Counted from the stretch's first letter, positions 9,478-20,242 are shown. The stretch is 64,000 nt of DNA from Prorocentrum cordatum (GCA_963575745.1 CAUYUJ010005725.1:352069-416068); one strand, 5' to 3'. Notes: a model not told the origin generated them from the sequence alone. Numbers and translations: made by a program.

Positions 9478-11194
9478 TCAGCTCGAAGCTGCGTCAATTC
9501 CAAGCGGCGAAACCAGTCGGCCAGGTCTGGGTCGCCGAACGACAGGAGGTGGCGGCGGCCCCAGTCCCCGATTTTCTCGGGGCGTTCCCCCCCCCAACTG
9601 TTGCGCGCTCTGAATATCATCTACAGGTCGATGGGCCCAAGGAAACGCGTGCTCAGTGAGTCGCCGGTTGCTATCGAGTACTCGGATACCTCGTTCGCGT
9701 TCGATTCGGTTCTCAAAGAACGGAGCCCCGCAGTCGGCAGCATGAAAGTGCGGTTCCCCAATCCATGTTTGGTACCGCTTGAGTCTGCGCGCTCTGAACT
9801 CAACTTCCAGCGGTGAAACGCGCCACAGCTGCAAGGATAGAACGCTGGTGCCCATTGTGCCACTCCATGGCTGCTCCTCTCAACGCTCTTCGGCCAAGCG
9901 CAGCCATGAGGTTCTGGGGTCGGGCAGTCTGGGTCGGGGTGGGGGAACATGGCTCACTTCTCTACGAACGGGATGCCCGACTGATACCAATAGCGCCCCA
10001 TAGACCAGTAACCAGCCACAACAGCCGATAAGGGAGCCTCCAATTCACTCCTGAACGTCCAATCAAAGCGAACCAATGCTCCCAAATGCTGAGCCACATC
10101 GTTACGTAGGTTCCCCTGCTGGCGGCAATGCGTTGCTCCTAATCGCCTGCCTTCGGGTTGTCTTCCCAAGGCCCTGAAATGAGACTACACTTTCGTTCTT
10201 AGAGGGGTTGAGGCGGTAATTCCGCGGGGCAAAGCACTCGGTTAGTATCCGACCAAATAGTAAAACAAATTGCCTGCTGAGAGAGATAGCTGCGTTCTCT
10301 GATGGCACGGCGGCAAGCTTGCGGAGCGCGCCAACCACATAGCTGCGAAACGCAAGGCCACTCTCAATCGGATAGTGACCTTCAGGCTGAAGATCAACAA
10401 CGCACCAGTCGGACGTCGGCTCGCCTGCAGCCGAGTGCTCTGCCTGCGCCTCCTCGAAACAACCGCCTATGTCCCGAACGAGAACCTTGACAGCCCACGG
10501 CCCCCCTGGAGCGCTCCAACCCATGGCTTCACAAACCGATATCCATCGACGCCTCGAAAGCATACTGCAGAAACGTTGAACCCCTGTGCCCCATAAGATT
10601 CCTCCTCGTCCCTCATGGTCTCCTCGTTAGTTTACGCTAGAGCGCTCCAATGGTGGACACAAAAGCATTGGTCATATCCTTATGGTCATTGACAAACTCA
10701 AGACCAAGTTGGTGAAGCTTCCAGCCCAGCGCCTGTTGAGCAAGGACAAGGAGTTCACGCCATCGTCGGGCAACGCATCCATGGGAGGAGGGGGCTCTTA
10801 ATCGCGCTGGGCTGGGTCAAAACATACTGCTATGAACGCCTTGCCGAACGGGCAGAACACGTGCACCACGCGTTTCCAAGATTTCGCAACGGCTTGGGAT
10901 AGATGTCAAACTCGAAATCGGCCTAGAACGGCCCGCCCTAGAACGCCTTACTTTGTGCATGAACGAGACCAGGAATACGCGGACCGTTTTGAGTTCGATG
11001 TCGGGACTCTCGAAGCCTACCCCATGGTATCGTTCAGAAGAACGCTTGAACGGGAAGAAAATCATCCAGAACAGCTCCATTGGAACCGACCTCTCGGGGA
11101 CAGCCCTCCTCTTCCCAGCCTTTCGGAGATACTGACGAATTCGCTTCAGTTTATCCTTGGCCCACTGGAGCCCCTCCTCAGAGCATTCTCCCAA
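9478..11194 (-). mobile_element. Decayed LINE-type reverse transcriptase (fragmented)
   Basis: Several minus-strand frames carry pieces in the order expected of a non-LTR reverse transcriptase. About 10920-10830 has a SRPISSLTSIPSRCEILE stretch like the fingers motif. About 10240-10100 has LNPSKNESVVSFQG, recalling the segment after the palm where LINEs read LN..K.E....GRG. About 10060-9960 has HLGALVRFDWTFRSELEAP, like the KHLG...S...E thumb region. About 9810-9790 has FRARRLKRY. The pieces lie in different frames with stops between them, and no YADD box is found. It is a dead element if the assignment is right. An unrelated decayed gene is the alternative. Confidence 0.45.
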
Positions 11195-11207
11195 GAAATA
11201 ATTTGCC

Positions 11208-11245
11208 GAGGAGGAGGAGGAGGAGGAGCAGGAGGAGGAGGGAGA
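11208..11245 (+). repeat. (GGA)n microsatellite
   Basis: A short GAG/GGA run with one CAG interruption. Confidence 0.9.
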
Positions 11246-12200
11246 GGTTATGGATGAAGGCGTTGAAGGCGAGTCCGAACGGCGGCAAATCGCGCGACTA
11301 CCAGGCGCCTCTGCGACGACATGGACGCGGGCCCCGCCCGCCTAAACACAGGCCTGCCTGGGGCGGCCCCGCTAAAGGAATCTCTCCTCGAGCCCTGCTA
11401 ACCTCTCAGTCCGAAGGGGCCGAACCCCTGGCCCCAATAAGGAGCGAGGGGGCACTTCCCAAGCAACGGGGGGGGTCGGGCCACGACACGACCACCCTCG
11501 CGACCACGACGGAAAGGGGGAGGGGGGGGGGACGCTTCAAAATTTCAGCACCCGTGGGAAGGCGGCGGGGGGCGGGGGGGAGAGGAGGAGGAGGAAGAAA
11601 AGGAGGAGGAGGAGGAGGAGGAGGAAGGGGGTGGACGCTTCAAGATTGCAGCACCCGTGGGACGGCGGCGGGGCGGCGGCGGGGGCGGTGGCGCGCGCAG
11701 CGCTTGCTCCCCTGCCCTACCCCCCCCACTCTCGCTCCCAGCCGGCCGCGCGCGCGCCCCGCCCAGGCCAATATGGCAAGGGGGGACAGGGACAGTCCAG
11801 CAGGCGAAAGAGCATAGAGAGAGGACTCGAAATGACGGGGAGGAGGAGGAGGAGGAGGAGGCGGAGGAGGAGGAGGAGGAGGAGGAGGAACATGAGCAAG
11901 AGGCGGAGATAGGAAGTGGCGAGGGGCTGGGGGGGCGGGGGCCAAAGAAATCTTCACTGCGGGGCCACGAAGCCATCGCCACTACTCGCTGCAGGGCCTG
12001 CTGTGGCACGTTGACCCTTTGTTGAGATGCCTTGGCTCATGTCTGTTTGTGGGACTCGGCGGTGTTCGCTGGGGGCCCTGGGAGTCAGCGCGTCCGCACT
12101 GGATCCCGTTCTGTCCGTTCCCCCGGCATTGCGCATCCGTTGCGGCGTCCACATGCCCAAGTCCTTTGTCTGTTGTTCCCCATCTTCTGTTTTTCAGCGT
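11246..12200. repeat. GC- and purine-rich sequence with two (GGA)n tracts
   Basis: The tracts are at about 11581-11628 and 11840-11890. The segments AGCACCCGTGGGACGG and AGCACCCGTGGGAAGG (about 11550 and 11650) show a local ~100-bp duplication. The surrounding open frames give Arg/Gly/Pro-rich products and are not supported as genes. Confidence 0.7.
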
Positions 12201-12249
12201 GTGTCACGTCGTATGTTTCCCCGCGTGTGTGCACAATCGGACCACACCG

Positions 12250-13860
12250 CCTGTCCGTCCCCATTGTGCGTCGCAGTCTCCGCCCAGCTCCGAGCAAGGT
12301 GCGCGCCCCGAGGGGCAAGACACTAAGGGCATTGCGCGCCGAGCTCTTTGCCTTGGATCCTGGCCTCCTGGGCAACGCGCCTGCCCCACGGGGCGCGACA
12401 TAAACTCGTCGCTCCCTGTGTAATTGCGGTGGTGGTGCCCTTGACCTTTGGCGGGGCTGCGTTTTCCACCAACATGGCCGGCATGGCACCCTTCTTGTTC
12501 TGCTCTGACAGCGCTATTAAGATGCCTCGGTTGGCCAGCTTTGTCTTGTCAAGGTCCACCCAGCCGTTGGGCCCACGACGTAGGGCCGTCAGCTTTCCAC
12601 TCTGGCTTCCCCAACCCTGGTGGGTGGAAGTCCGCCTGCGGTATGAGCTCCTCCTCCTCCTCCTTGTGCTGGACTGCGAGCTGCATGCCGTAGTCAATCC
12701 ATGCGTTTTCATGTGTAGGGTCCCATCCGTAGCACACGCACATTGAGGGGTCATCCACTTTCCAATCGGGTTTCTCCGTGTACGTTTTGAACTCCTTCGT
12801 GTCATCATCGCTCTAGTTGACAAGGTAGCTCTTTTTGTCTGGCACGTGCTTCCATTTGTAGTCTCCCATTATGCTTTAAAACATGCCCTTGAGCTGCTCC
12901 TTGAACATCCGAATGCTTTCTGCTCTGGCCATCTCGCCCCCCCCCGTCGTCCACGTGCCGACGTTTGTCCTCGCCAGGCTGAGGAAGAACTGCTGGCGTT
13001 GGTGTCTCGCGATGTTGATGTGTTATGTGGAGCCTTCCTGTGTATTATCCCACGTCACGTTGCATATCATGATGTTATGACTGGCCCTATCGTGCATGTG
13101 CTTGGTCTCTCCAGTTTCTTGCGCTTTCGCATGCCCCCTGAAGTCTGGTACTGGGGACATGTCGTCCTTCACCAGATTGCTCTTGCTGTCGTCCTGTCCC
13201 GAACTCTCTTCGGTGTGATCCTCACTCTGCATCTTCATCTGCGCGCTGGTGTCCTGCACTGTCGAGTCATTCCCGTAGGTGTGCATGGTGTTGCGCCCGA
13301 TCACTCACAGCTACAGAATGCGTCTGTTGGTTCTTTTGCCCGTCGGAACCCTGGTCTTGTATTGGTCGTGCCCCTGTCCCCGTCGGATCCCCAGTACCAT
13401 CGTAACCTTCACTGTCTTGGGTGCTGATACGACGCGTAGGTATTATGTAGCGTTTCCATCCCTCGTGCCAGCATTCTCAACCCCTCTCACCATTTCTCAA
13501 TTGACCTTCTTTCGCTTCGTTCCCTTGCCCTTGCTGGTGCCCTTGCCCCTCTTCTCCACGTCGTCGTCCGACGCGTGGTGATCAATTCCCCGAAGTCCCA
13601 TCGTAGTCATACCCTGATTCAGGCCGGTGTAATTGAACGTCGCGTTGATTGTGCCCATGATGTTTTAGTAGATCTCGATGTAGCGGCTCAGGCTCTCGAC
13701 CCGGCGGTATCCCAGCCTGTGGCCTGCCTTTGACATGATGTGCGCTGGATTGTTGTAGCTGGCCTTGAGGGCGCTCGTCATCTTCTGCGGCTTCCTTTCT
13801 AGCTGTACACCGTGAGCCAAAGCATTGTGTTGATCGCCGTGATGTCTGATAACACTTCAA
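12250..13860 (-). pseudogene. Stop-interrupted minus-strand coding relic, unknown family
   Basis: A single minus-strand frame from about 13800 to 12560 has clear protein character. It is rich in Lys, Asp, Met, His and Tyr, unlike the Arg/Gly/Pro translations around it. Examples are HIMSKAGHRLGYRRVESLSR (about 13755-13695), VPDFRGHAKAQETGETKHMH (about 13150-13090), GDYKWKHVPDKKSYLVN (about 12870-12820) and CVCYGWDPTHENAWIDYG (about 12740-12690). It is broken by at least nine in-frame stops of all three kinds. A second frame joins near 13810, suggesting a frameshift. Mixed stop types argue for decay rather than a changed genetic code. I recognise no family. Confidence 0.5.
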
Positions 13861-13935
13861 ATTATTCCTTGGCCGACGGCCTCGCGAAGCGGATGTCCTC
13901 CTTCAACTTCATGTCTGCCCTGGTTCAGTAAGAGG

Positions 13936-13990
13936 CAGAGGAGGAGGAGGAGGAGGAGGAGGAGGAGGAGAAGAAGAAGAAGGCGGAGAA
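13936..13990 (+). repeat. (GGA)n(GAA)n microsatellite
   Basis: GAG repeats pass into AGA repeats. On the minus strand this is a CTC/TTC pyrimidine tract. Confidence 0.9.
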
Positions 13991-14220
13991 GGCGGCGGAG
14001 GAAAGGAGGAAAGGAGGATATCAAGGAGGAGAACGAGGAGGAAAAGAAGGAGTATCAGGAGGAGGTCCGCCACCGCCGCCGGCCCGCTCGCGCGAGGTGG
14101 CCTGCGAGGGCCGCCGAAGGCCTCCGAGCGCCGCCGCGGGCTTCCCGTGCCCCCCCGGGGGCCGCCGAGGGCCTCCGAGGGCCGCCGAGAGTCTGCGAGT
14201 GCCGCCCAAGCGAGTCCCAC

Positions 14221-14415
14221 CGAGCCCCGCCCAGGGTCCTCCTCCGCGAGGACCGCCCCGGCCTCCAGGAGCTCCGGGCAGTCGGGCGCCAAGCCCGCCG
14301 CCTCCGCCCCCGCGATGGCCCTCCGGAGCTCCTCGGGCGGCGCAGCCGAGGCGACGCCGGCGGCGGCGGCGGCGACGACGGCGACTGCGATGGCGGCGAC
14401 GACCGTGCAGGGATC
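14221..14415 (-). CDS. Putative internal exon, Ala-rich helical segment
   Basis: The minus strand reads CGCCAG|GATCCC (AG|G acceptor), then 65 codons in phase 0, ending at CTCG|GTGGGA (GT donor). The peptide has an Ala/Val run (residues 5-25) and then PPEELRRAIAGAEAAGL and ELLEAGAVLAEED. This repeating L..A...AGL....L..A...L.EE pattern is common in dinoflagellate proteins. No function can be assigned and no partner exon was found. Confidence 0.4.
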
Positions 14416-14479
14416 CTGGCGGAGCCGCCTCCCTTGCCGCTCGGAGCTCGGAAAATGAAGAGGACGTCGCATTCCCTTG

Positions 14480-14930
14480 TCCTTCTCCTCCTCCTCCTCC
14501 TCATCATCATCCTCCTCCTCCTTTTCCTCCTCCCCCACCTCCTCTTCCTCCTGCTCCTCCGTCTCTCTGATCTTCCCCTTCCTCTTCACATCCTCTTCCT
14601 CCTCCCCCTACCCCTCCTGCCGTTCCTCATATTCCCCATTCATGCTTTGCGCACAATGCATGTGTAGGATACAAATACAGGGATACATGTAAATAGAGGT
14701 ATACGTTAATACAGGCGTGTGTGCATACAGGCATGCGTCTGTATATATATAACATGTATGTATATACACATACATATATATAGATAGATGTGCACACGCG
14801 CATCGTGCTTATGTAGATGTATAGTTACATGTATGTATACATGCATACAAGTGTCAGTATCTCTCTCCGTATATGCGCAGACTGGTCGTCTACACACCTA
14901 TATATATACACGCATATGCAGTCTTTAGTT
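14480..14930. repeat. CTC/TTC-rich tract followed by TA/TG microsatellite
   Basis: 14480-14635 is CTCCTC-rich. 14690-14920 is built of TATA, TGTA and ACAT steps, including TATATATATAACATG and GATAGATG. No gene is seen. Confidence 0.8.
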
Positions 14931-15670
14931 TATCCGTTCCTCTCCACTCCCCTCACCCCTCCCCACCTTACTCCCTCCCCCATCTCCCTCTCCCACCTTG
15001 ACCCCTCCCCCACCTCCTCCCCTCCCCCTCCCCCTTCGAATCCCCTTCCCCATCCCCCTCTTTTCCTCTCCCTCTTCCCCCCTGCCTCACTTTGTCGTCC
15101 TCCGCACTCCTCGTCCTCATCGCCCTCCCGCATCCATCCTGCATCCCCCCCTTTTTCCCCGCCGCTCGCGCGCGGGCGGGCCCGCACCTCTTCGGTCCAT
15201 CGTGATTTCCCTTATTTGATTTCCTTGTCCTCTGCGATAGCCCCCTCCTCGCCCCTCTCTGCCCCCTCATCCTCACCCTCACCTCATTGCCCATTCCTCC
15301 CCCCCTCCCTTCCCTACCCATTCCCCTCCTTGCCCTCTGCGCATCCACTCGAGGCCTTCTGGCGAAGGCAGTCGTCTGGCAAGAGCTACCACAATGGCCA
15401 GCTCGCCAGCATCATCTGCAGTCTGGCGTCTGTGGAAGGGAAGTGGTAATGCATCGGGATGGGAAGAATTCTGAGGGAGGGAGGGGCTGGCGGATGGGGG
15501 GAAGGGAGAGGGAAATAATTAGGGAAAGGAGGGGGGGAGGGATGGGGTGGAGGGGATGGGGAGACGGGGGGTAGACCAGGGACAAGGGCTAGAACCTCCT
15601 GGAACATTTTAAGCCCTCTGAGAACCCACTCATCGTCCTGCCTCTGACCTGGGGGGCCTGGGGCTGGAGG
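14931..15670. other. Pyrimidine-rich then purine-rich low-complexity sequence
   Basis: 14935-15340 is dominated by CCCTCCCC-type sequence and 15470-15575 by GGGAGGGG-type sequence. They are loosely complementary. The segment between them (15350-15450) shows no recognisable feature. Confidence 0.6.
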
Positions 15671-15742
15671 GAGGAGGAGGAGGAGGAGGAGGAGGAGGAG
15701 GAGGAGGAGGAGGAGGAGGAGGAGGAGGAGGAGGAGGAGGGG
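15671..15742 (+). repeat. (GGA)n microsatellite
   Basis: About 24 uninterrupted GGA units end in a G run. Confidence 0.95.
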
Positions 15743-16759
15743 GGGGAGGGGGCGAATGCCTTCATTCGCCCACTTACGTGCTCGATGGTGGCTAGGCGGG
15801 CTCTGGAAGATGAGCACAGGGTGTCTCTGCACAGTGAGTACGCTGCCGACGCTGCTCGGGCGCGGCGGGTCGCGCGTCGCGCCCCCCGGCCTAGTGCCGA
15901 GCACACTCCAACGCGCCAGGCGCAGCAATCGGCATCCCTCGGCTCACCTGCAGCTCCGCGTCCCCGCGCGCGCCGCGGCGATCTCGCCCCGGCAGGCAGC
16001 TGCCTTCGCCACCTCCCAGCGGCCGCGTCCGCCCTCCGCCTGCAGTGGCCCACAAGGCCGCCGACACCCGGAGGTCGCTGGGGACTGGGGCGCGATGCCA
16101 CCGAGGCCGACTGGTGTGCAACGGCAGGCGGGACGGCCCGCCGCTGGCCCTCGGCCGCTGTGCGCTGACGTTTCACTGGCTGCGGCTGCTGTCTCTGGCC
16201 CGCGTCGTTGACAGTGGTCCGCTCTGGACTCGGGCTTCCTCGCCGCATCTTCTATCTGGCTCTTTAGTTGCTCCCGCCATTGGTCGCGGTCTCGGGCTTG
16301 CGAGAGTACTTCTTCAGCAGGTCCCTCGCCGCCGAGCGGGTCTGCGGACCAGCTGCTGCCCGTGCCGCCGCCGCCGCTGTCGCCAGGAGCGCCGCCACGC
16401 TGGCTGCGGAGCTCTCCTTGCCCCCACTCCCCTGATCCTGTGTTAGGTCGCGCTGCAGCTCGGGGTGTGCTCCCCTCTGAGGCTGTGCTGCTGGGGCTGC
16501 TGGCTGTGGCTGTGCTGCTCGGGCTGCTGAGGCTGCTGCTTCGTCTTCGTCTCGCGCGGCTGCTGCGACTCCATGTTCCCGTGATCCGAGACACTCCGCC
16601 ACGAGCTGGTGCCCCTCCGCTGTCCTGCCTGCTGTTGCCGCCAGCAGTGCCGCCCTTTGCTGCCTGGGCTCTGGCTGCTCTGCGGCTCCACACACTGATG
16701 AGCCATGCTCGTTGGCATATCTCCTCTGCCAGTCTACGCATACTGCTGGCTCGTTTTTG
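15743..16759. other. GC-rich sequence, no supported gene
   Basis: Long open frames exist on both strands. The minus strand gives Gln/Ala-rich translation between 16700 and 16270, including AARDLLKKYSRKPE. Codon-like bias is weak and no splice pair is convincing. Confidence 0.4.
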
Positions 16760-16882
16760 CTGCGGCAAGTGCACCGCGATGGTGTTGCATCCCTGCGCCT
16801 GCAACACGCGCATCATGTACGGGATGCAAGCTGCCCTCCAGCTCTTCGGCGCGCGTTTGCCGTCGGCGGGGGTCCACCACTT
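16760..16882 (-). CDS. Putative exon, unknown product
   Basis: A CTC/CTT pyrimidine tract (plus-strand GGA run at 16895-16935) lies immediately upstream of CTGGAG|AAG. From there a phase-0 frame reads KWWTPADGKRAPKSWRAAC and then YMMRVLQAQGCNTIA, which looks like real protein. A GCG|GTGCAC donor near 16764 would close it at about 39-40 codons. A GC donor at GTTGCAG|GCGCAG is an alternative. No family is recognised. Confidence 0.35.
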
Positions 16883-16939
16883 CTCCAGGTCAGGGAGGAG
16901 GAGGAGAAGGAGGAGGAGGAGGAGAAGGAGGACAACGAC

Positions 16940-18070
16940 GAGGAGGGAGGATGGAGAGGATGAGGAGGGTGAGTCGGTCTGCAAGGGCTGGTCGGGCCTT
17001 CCCTGATCGGCTGGCATCCCGTGCCGGTGTCATCACCTCGTGCCCTGGCGAGTCCTCCGATGCTCCTGGATTCGCACGCGCGGCTGGATTCGCAGGCGGA
17101 AGGGTACACAGACGGACGTGTGTGGTACCCATCCAAGACGGGGGTCGAGCGCTGGAAAGACATGCAGCCACGTGTGCATCCGACTGTCTCTCGCTCAGGC
17201 CGGCCACGTCGTGTGCATGCAGCCTCAGGGCACACGGAGGAGGGGGGAACTCGCCAGGGCCAGCCGGGGCGTGCGGGCTTTGATGCCACGTGGGATGCAG
17301 TTGTGAAGGGTGCCCCGCGAAAGCGCCAGGAAAGTTGGACACCACCACCTGCATCGCCCCCCCCCCCCCCATGACGCCCCTCTCTGCCCCCTCATCTACG
17401 TAGGTGCTGGTTGTGGTGGCGACCCTTCTTCCTCCGACTGCAAGGTCCTGGCGCGGGCGACTCGAGTCCCAGGCCGTGGGTCTCATCCTGCGGGCCCGAG
17501 GTTCCGAAGTGGGGCCCGGGAGGGAGGCCCCGAGCGGAAGCGCCAGACAGCGGCACCCGAACGCTGGCGCAATGCGCTGGTGCAGCGACGAGGCGGCAAG
17601 AGACTGCCGCGGAAACTCTCCGGCCCCTGGCTATCATGGAGCTGGCGACGGCGGTGGTGGCGGTGGTGCTGGCGGCGATGATCCATGCCGCGCCGAGTAC
17701 TCCGGGCAAGAGCACTACGACGTGGATGGCTCCTCTGCAGCCCGTCCCTGAGCACGAGGGATAAAAAAAAGGGTCCTGGAGGCATCGGTTCCTGGACCCC
17801 ACAAGGTATCCCCCCAAGGGCCAGCCCCCCATCCCGGGTCGTTTGTGGATGGCCCCAGGGTTCGAGAAGTGCCACGGGGGGCCGAGACGGCCGAGAGCTC
17901 AAAACTCTCCTGCGTAGAGGAGCCACGAACAACACACCCATAACTACATGTTCGGAGGTCCGAGAACGAGTGTTGATGGTTCATGATGAACTGTCTTGTT
18001 CGATTCCAAAACCCGTGTTCTTCCTGCCAGCTCGGCTGCTCGAGGCCGTCCAGACGGGTCCGAATAGACG
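16940..18070. other. Gene-free stretch
   Basis: No repeat or credible exon is recognised on either strand. Only a poly-C run at about 17359-17370 stands out. Confidence 0.4.
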
Positions 18071-18074
18071 GATC

Positions 18075-18170
18075 ACGCGCATCGGCGACGTCGGCGATGC
18101 GTCGGCGGGCTTCTCATCGAGCCGCATCGCCGATGCATCCGTGATGCAGCGCGATCCTCCGACCCCGTCT
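18075..18170 (+). repeat. FB5 element: CATCGGCGATGC palindrome, copy 1
   Basis: The element contains GCATCGGCGACGTCGGCGA and its near complement GCCGCATCGCCGATGCATCC, then TGATGCAGCGCGATCC and a CCGACCCCGTC end. It is the first of at least five copies in the window. Confidence 0.65.
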
Positions 18171-18509
18171 CTCGGAGGACTGAGACAACGGAAAGTCGGT
18201 CCAGGGACCCCCCTTGCATCAACTTTCCCAGCTGCGTCCAGCCGTGGTGACGAGGGGGGCCCCCGAAGGCCAACTACCGCTGGTTCAACTCGCCCTCCTC
18301 CCCAAACCAGTGACATCATGTTTGCTTCAGAAAGCCGGCCCCCAGATGCCTCGACCCGTTCCCCAGGACCAGTTTCTTTTTCATCCTTTCATCCTGAGTC
18401 GTCTTTTGACGGTCCCGAGGCCCAGGAAGGCCCCCCAGAGACTGGCAACAGCGAAAGACCTCCGGCCGTTTTTTTTCGTGACTCGAGGGGGTCTGGGTCT
18501 GAAGCTATT

Positions 18510-18580
18510 CGGACCCCATCTGGGAGGCCTGGACCACCCCCCTGGCCTGCACGTCTAGAGGCCTCCCAGATGGGGGTCCG
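18510..18580. repeat. Inverted repeat with ~20-bp arms
   Basis: GGACCCCATCTGGGAGGCCT near 18511-18530 is answered by AGGCCTCCCAGATGGGGGTC at about 18558-18578, leaving a loop of roughly 27 bases. Confidence 0.75.
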
Positions 18581-18585
18581 AGTTG

Positions 18586-18720
18586 ATGGGGTCGGAGGGT
18601 CGCGCCGCATCGGCGATGCATCGAGGATGCATCGATGACGCCAGCGCGGAGAAACTCCGATCCGCATCGAGCCGCATCGCCGATGCATCCTCGATGCGTC
18701 GCGATCCTCTGACCCCGTCA
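18586..18720. repeat. FB5 element, copy 2, complete inverted repeat
   Basis: The left arm begins GGGGTCGGAGGGTCGCGCC and runs into GCATCGGCGATGCATCGAGG. The right arm gives the complement and ends GCGATCCTCTGACCCCGTC. The 40-50-bp arms flank a CGCGGAGAAACTCCGATCC core that is itself partly palindromic. It is the best-preserved copy of the family. Confidence 0.75.
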
Positions 18721-18747
18721 GCTTCGACCCCATTGCAGGCAATACTT

Positions 18748-18823
18748 ACATCCATGTCCAGTGCGTCTTGGACTTTCTTGGAAGTGGCGCCGCAAGGCCG
18801 AGGCGCACTGGATATGGATTAAA
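18748..18823. repeat. Short inverted repeat, second copy at 49848-49917
   Basis: TCCATGTCCAGTGCGTCTTGG is answered by GGCCGAGGCGCACTGGATATGGA, so both ends carry a (T)CCA..CAGTGCG arm. The same ~70-bp module is found at 49848-49917, and related ends recur at 18849-18935. Confidence 0.65.
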
Positions 18824-19000
18824 AGCGAGCCTTTGGGGGCCAGATTTGCATCCATACCCCATATCTAGTGCGGCTCATGTTTCTGGGGGAGAAGGCCCCA
18901 AACTCCAGGACGCACTGGATGCGGATACGCAGACACTGCCCGCACCCGTGCGGGAGGCCTATGAGATCTGGGAGGCCTGCGGACCCCCCCCCCCCAAGGC

Positions 19001-19101
19001 CTGCACGTCGCGGCTGCTTGTCGCCTCCGCAAGCCGGGAGCGCGCGGCGGCCTGCTGCCGCAGCTCCTCGAGCAGGGCCCGCGCCGGGTCCAGCTCGCTG
19101 C
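19001..19101 (-). CDS. Putative exon, Leu/Ala/Arg helical segment
   Basis: The minus strand reads CGCCGAG|GCAGC, then a frame containing LDPARALLEELRQQAAARSR and LAEATSSRDVQ, ending GTGCAG|GCCTTG (GC donor) directly before a G12 run. The motif ALLEE...AAAR..L.EA..S+DV recurs in the exon-like piece at 29769-29883. No function can be given. Confidence 0.35.
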
Positions 19102-19189
19102 CTCGGCGTCGGGCCAGGCCGGGGGACGTCGGAGACATGCTCGCGCCGTCTGCGCGTTCGGCCGCGGGCCCCGTGTTACCCACGGCTCC

Positions 19190-19290
19190 TGGGCCGTCTT
19201 CGGGGGTCTTCGGGCGAACGTCGGGCGGTCTTCGGGCGGTCTTCGGCGGTTTCTGGCGGTCTTTGGCGGTTTCCAGCGGTTTTCGGCGCG
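19190..19290 (+). repeat. 11-bp GCGGTCTTCGG repeat, copy 1
   Basis: About nine diverged units of GCGGTCTTCGG (10-11 bp) are preceded by GGCTCCTGGGCCGTC and followed, ~40 bp later, by ATCGAACGCCTAA. The same three-part arrangement is at 61775-62092. Confidence 0.7.
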
Positions 19291-19617
19291 AAAGCCGGAT
19301 GGTTAGGTTCGACAAGGGGACCATGATCGAACGCCTAACGTTTGGGAAACCACGTCGAAGGTTTTTCGTTGTTTCGGTCTGTCGGGGCTCTCGCCAGGCT
19401 GCGAGACAGTCAGACAATTACGGTGAAGGCATTGGACATGGAACCATTGGATCGTGAATCCAGGATCTGGAAGCCAATGGAACTCCGATTGAAGCCTCTG
19501 GCCATGGACATCGCCGCCGCCCACACAAGATGAGGGTCTGAAGCCTCCTGGGCACATCCCTTCACCAGCGCCCCCGCCGTGCTCGGGATCACGGGCGGGC
19601 CAGGGTCGGGACTTCAC

Positions 19618-19721
19618 GGAGGAGGAGTAGGAGGGAGGAGGAGGGAGGAGGGAGGAGGGAGGAGGAGGGAGGAGGGAGGAGGAGGAGGAGGAGGAGGAGG
19701 AGGAGGAGGAGGAGGAGGAGG
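19618..19721 (+). repeat. (GGA)n microsatellite
   Basis: AGGAGGGAGG blocks pass into uninterrupted GGA units. Confidence 0.95.
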
Positions 19722-19899
19722 CGCCGCATGCCGCTGGACCACCCTGCCGAGCCCGGTCGGTGCCCACGCCCGGGCCAAGCGGAGCGGCGCCCACGCCTAT
19801 CCCTGGCCACGCCAGGGCAGGCGCGCGCACGGGCCGCGTGCCCGAGATGGGGCCGGCCAGGATCGGCGAGTGGGGGCCTCCCAGACGGGGTCGGAGCAC

Positions 19900-20072
19900 A
19901 CGGGGTCGGATCGCGCCGCATCGCCGATGCATCACATCACCGATAAGCAGGCGATGCACCGGCGAAGTCAGTCAGCGGTGCATCGGCGACGTCGGCGTGG
20001 AGAAAGCAAGGATCCACAACAGGCCGCCTCGCCGATGCATGAGCGATGCGGCACGACCCGCCGACCCCACCT
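19900..20072 (+). repeat. FB5 element, copy 3
   Basis: The element runs from GGGGTCGGATCGCGCC plus GCATCGCCGATGCATC through a long middle to GCCTCGCCGATGCATGAGCG and CGACCCGCCGACCCCACC. Confidence 0.65.
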
Positions 20073-20079
20073 ACTCTAG

Positions 20080-20190
20080 GGGAACGAAGAATGACAGAAA
20101 CATAAAATCTGGGAGGTCCGCGCGGACTTCTCGGATCCGAGAAATCCGCGCGGACCTCCGAGTTTGATGCTTATGTCATTGTTCGTTCCA
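20080..20190. mobile_element. FB1 foldback element, copy A (near-perfect palindrome)
   Basis: The 110-bp element is almost entirely self-complementary. GGAACGAA at the left pairs with TTCGTTCC at the right. AATGACA and AACATAA pair with TTATGTCATT. GGGAGGTCCGCGCGGACTTC pairs with its complement round a CGGATCCG centre. CTAG stands on both sides (20076-20079 and 20191-20194), a possible target duplication. It sits exactly between two FB5 copies. Confidence 0.8.
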
Positions 20191-20194
20191 CTAG

Positions 20195-20242
20195 CCTCGC
20201 CGATGCATTAACGATGCGGCACGACCCGCCGACCCCATCTAC
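20195..20242 (+). repeat. FB5 element, copy 4 (partial)
   Basis: GCCTCGCCGATGCATTAACG continues to CGACCCGCCGACCCCATC, repeating the right end of copy 3 on the other side of the FB1 insertion. Confidence 0.65.

Noticed and set aside
12250-13860. Reassigned stop codons keeping the gene intact
   Set aside because: TAA, TAG and TGA all occur in frame and a frameshift is also needed; decay is simpler.
17999-18020. GTTCGATTCC as a tRNA T-arm
   Set aside because: No acceptor stem, D-arm or anticodon arm can be built around it.
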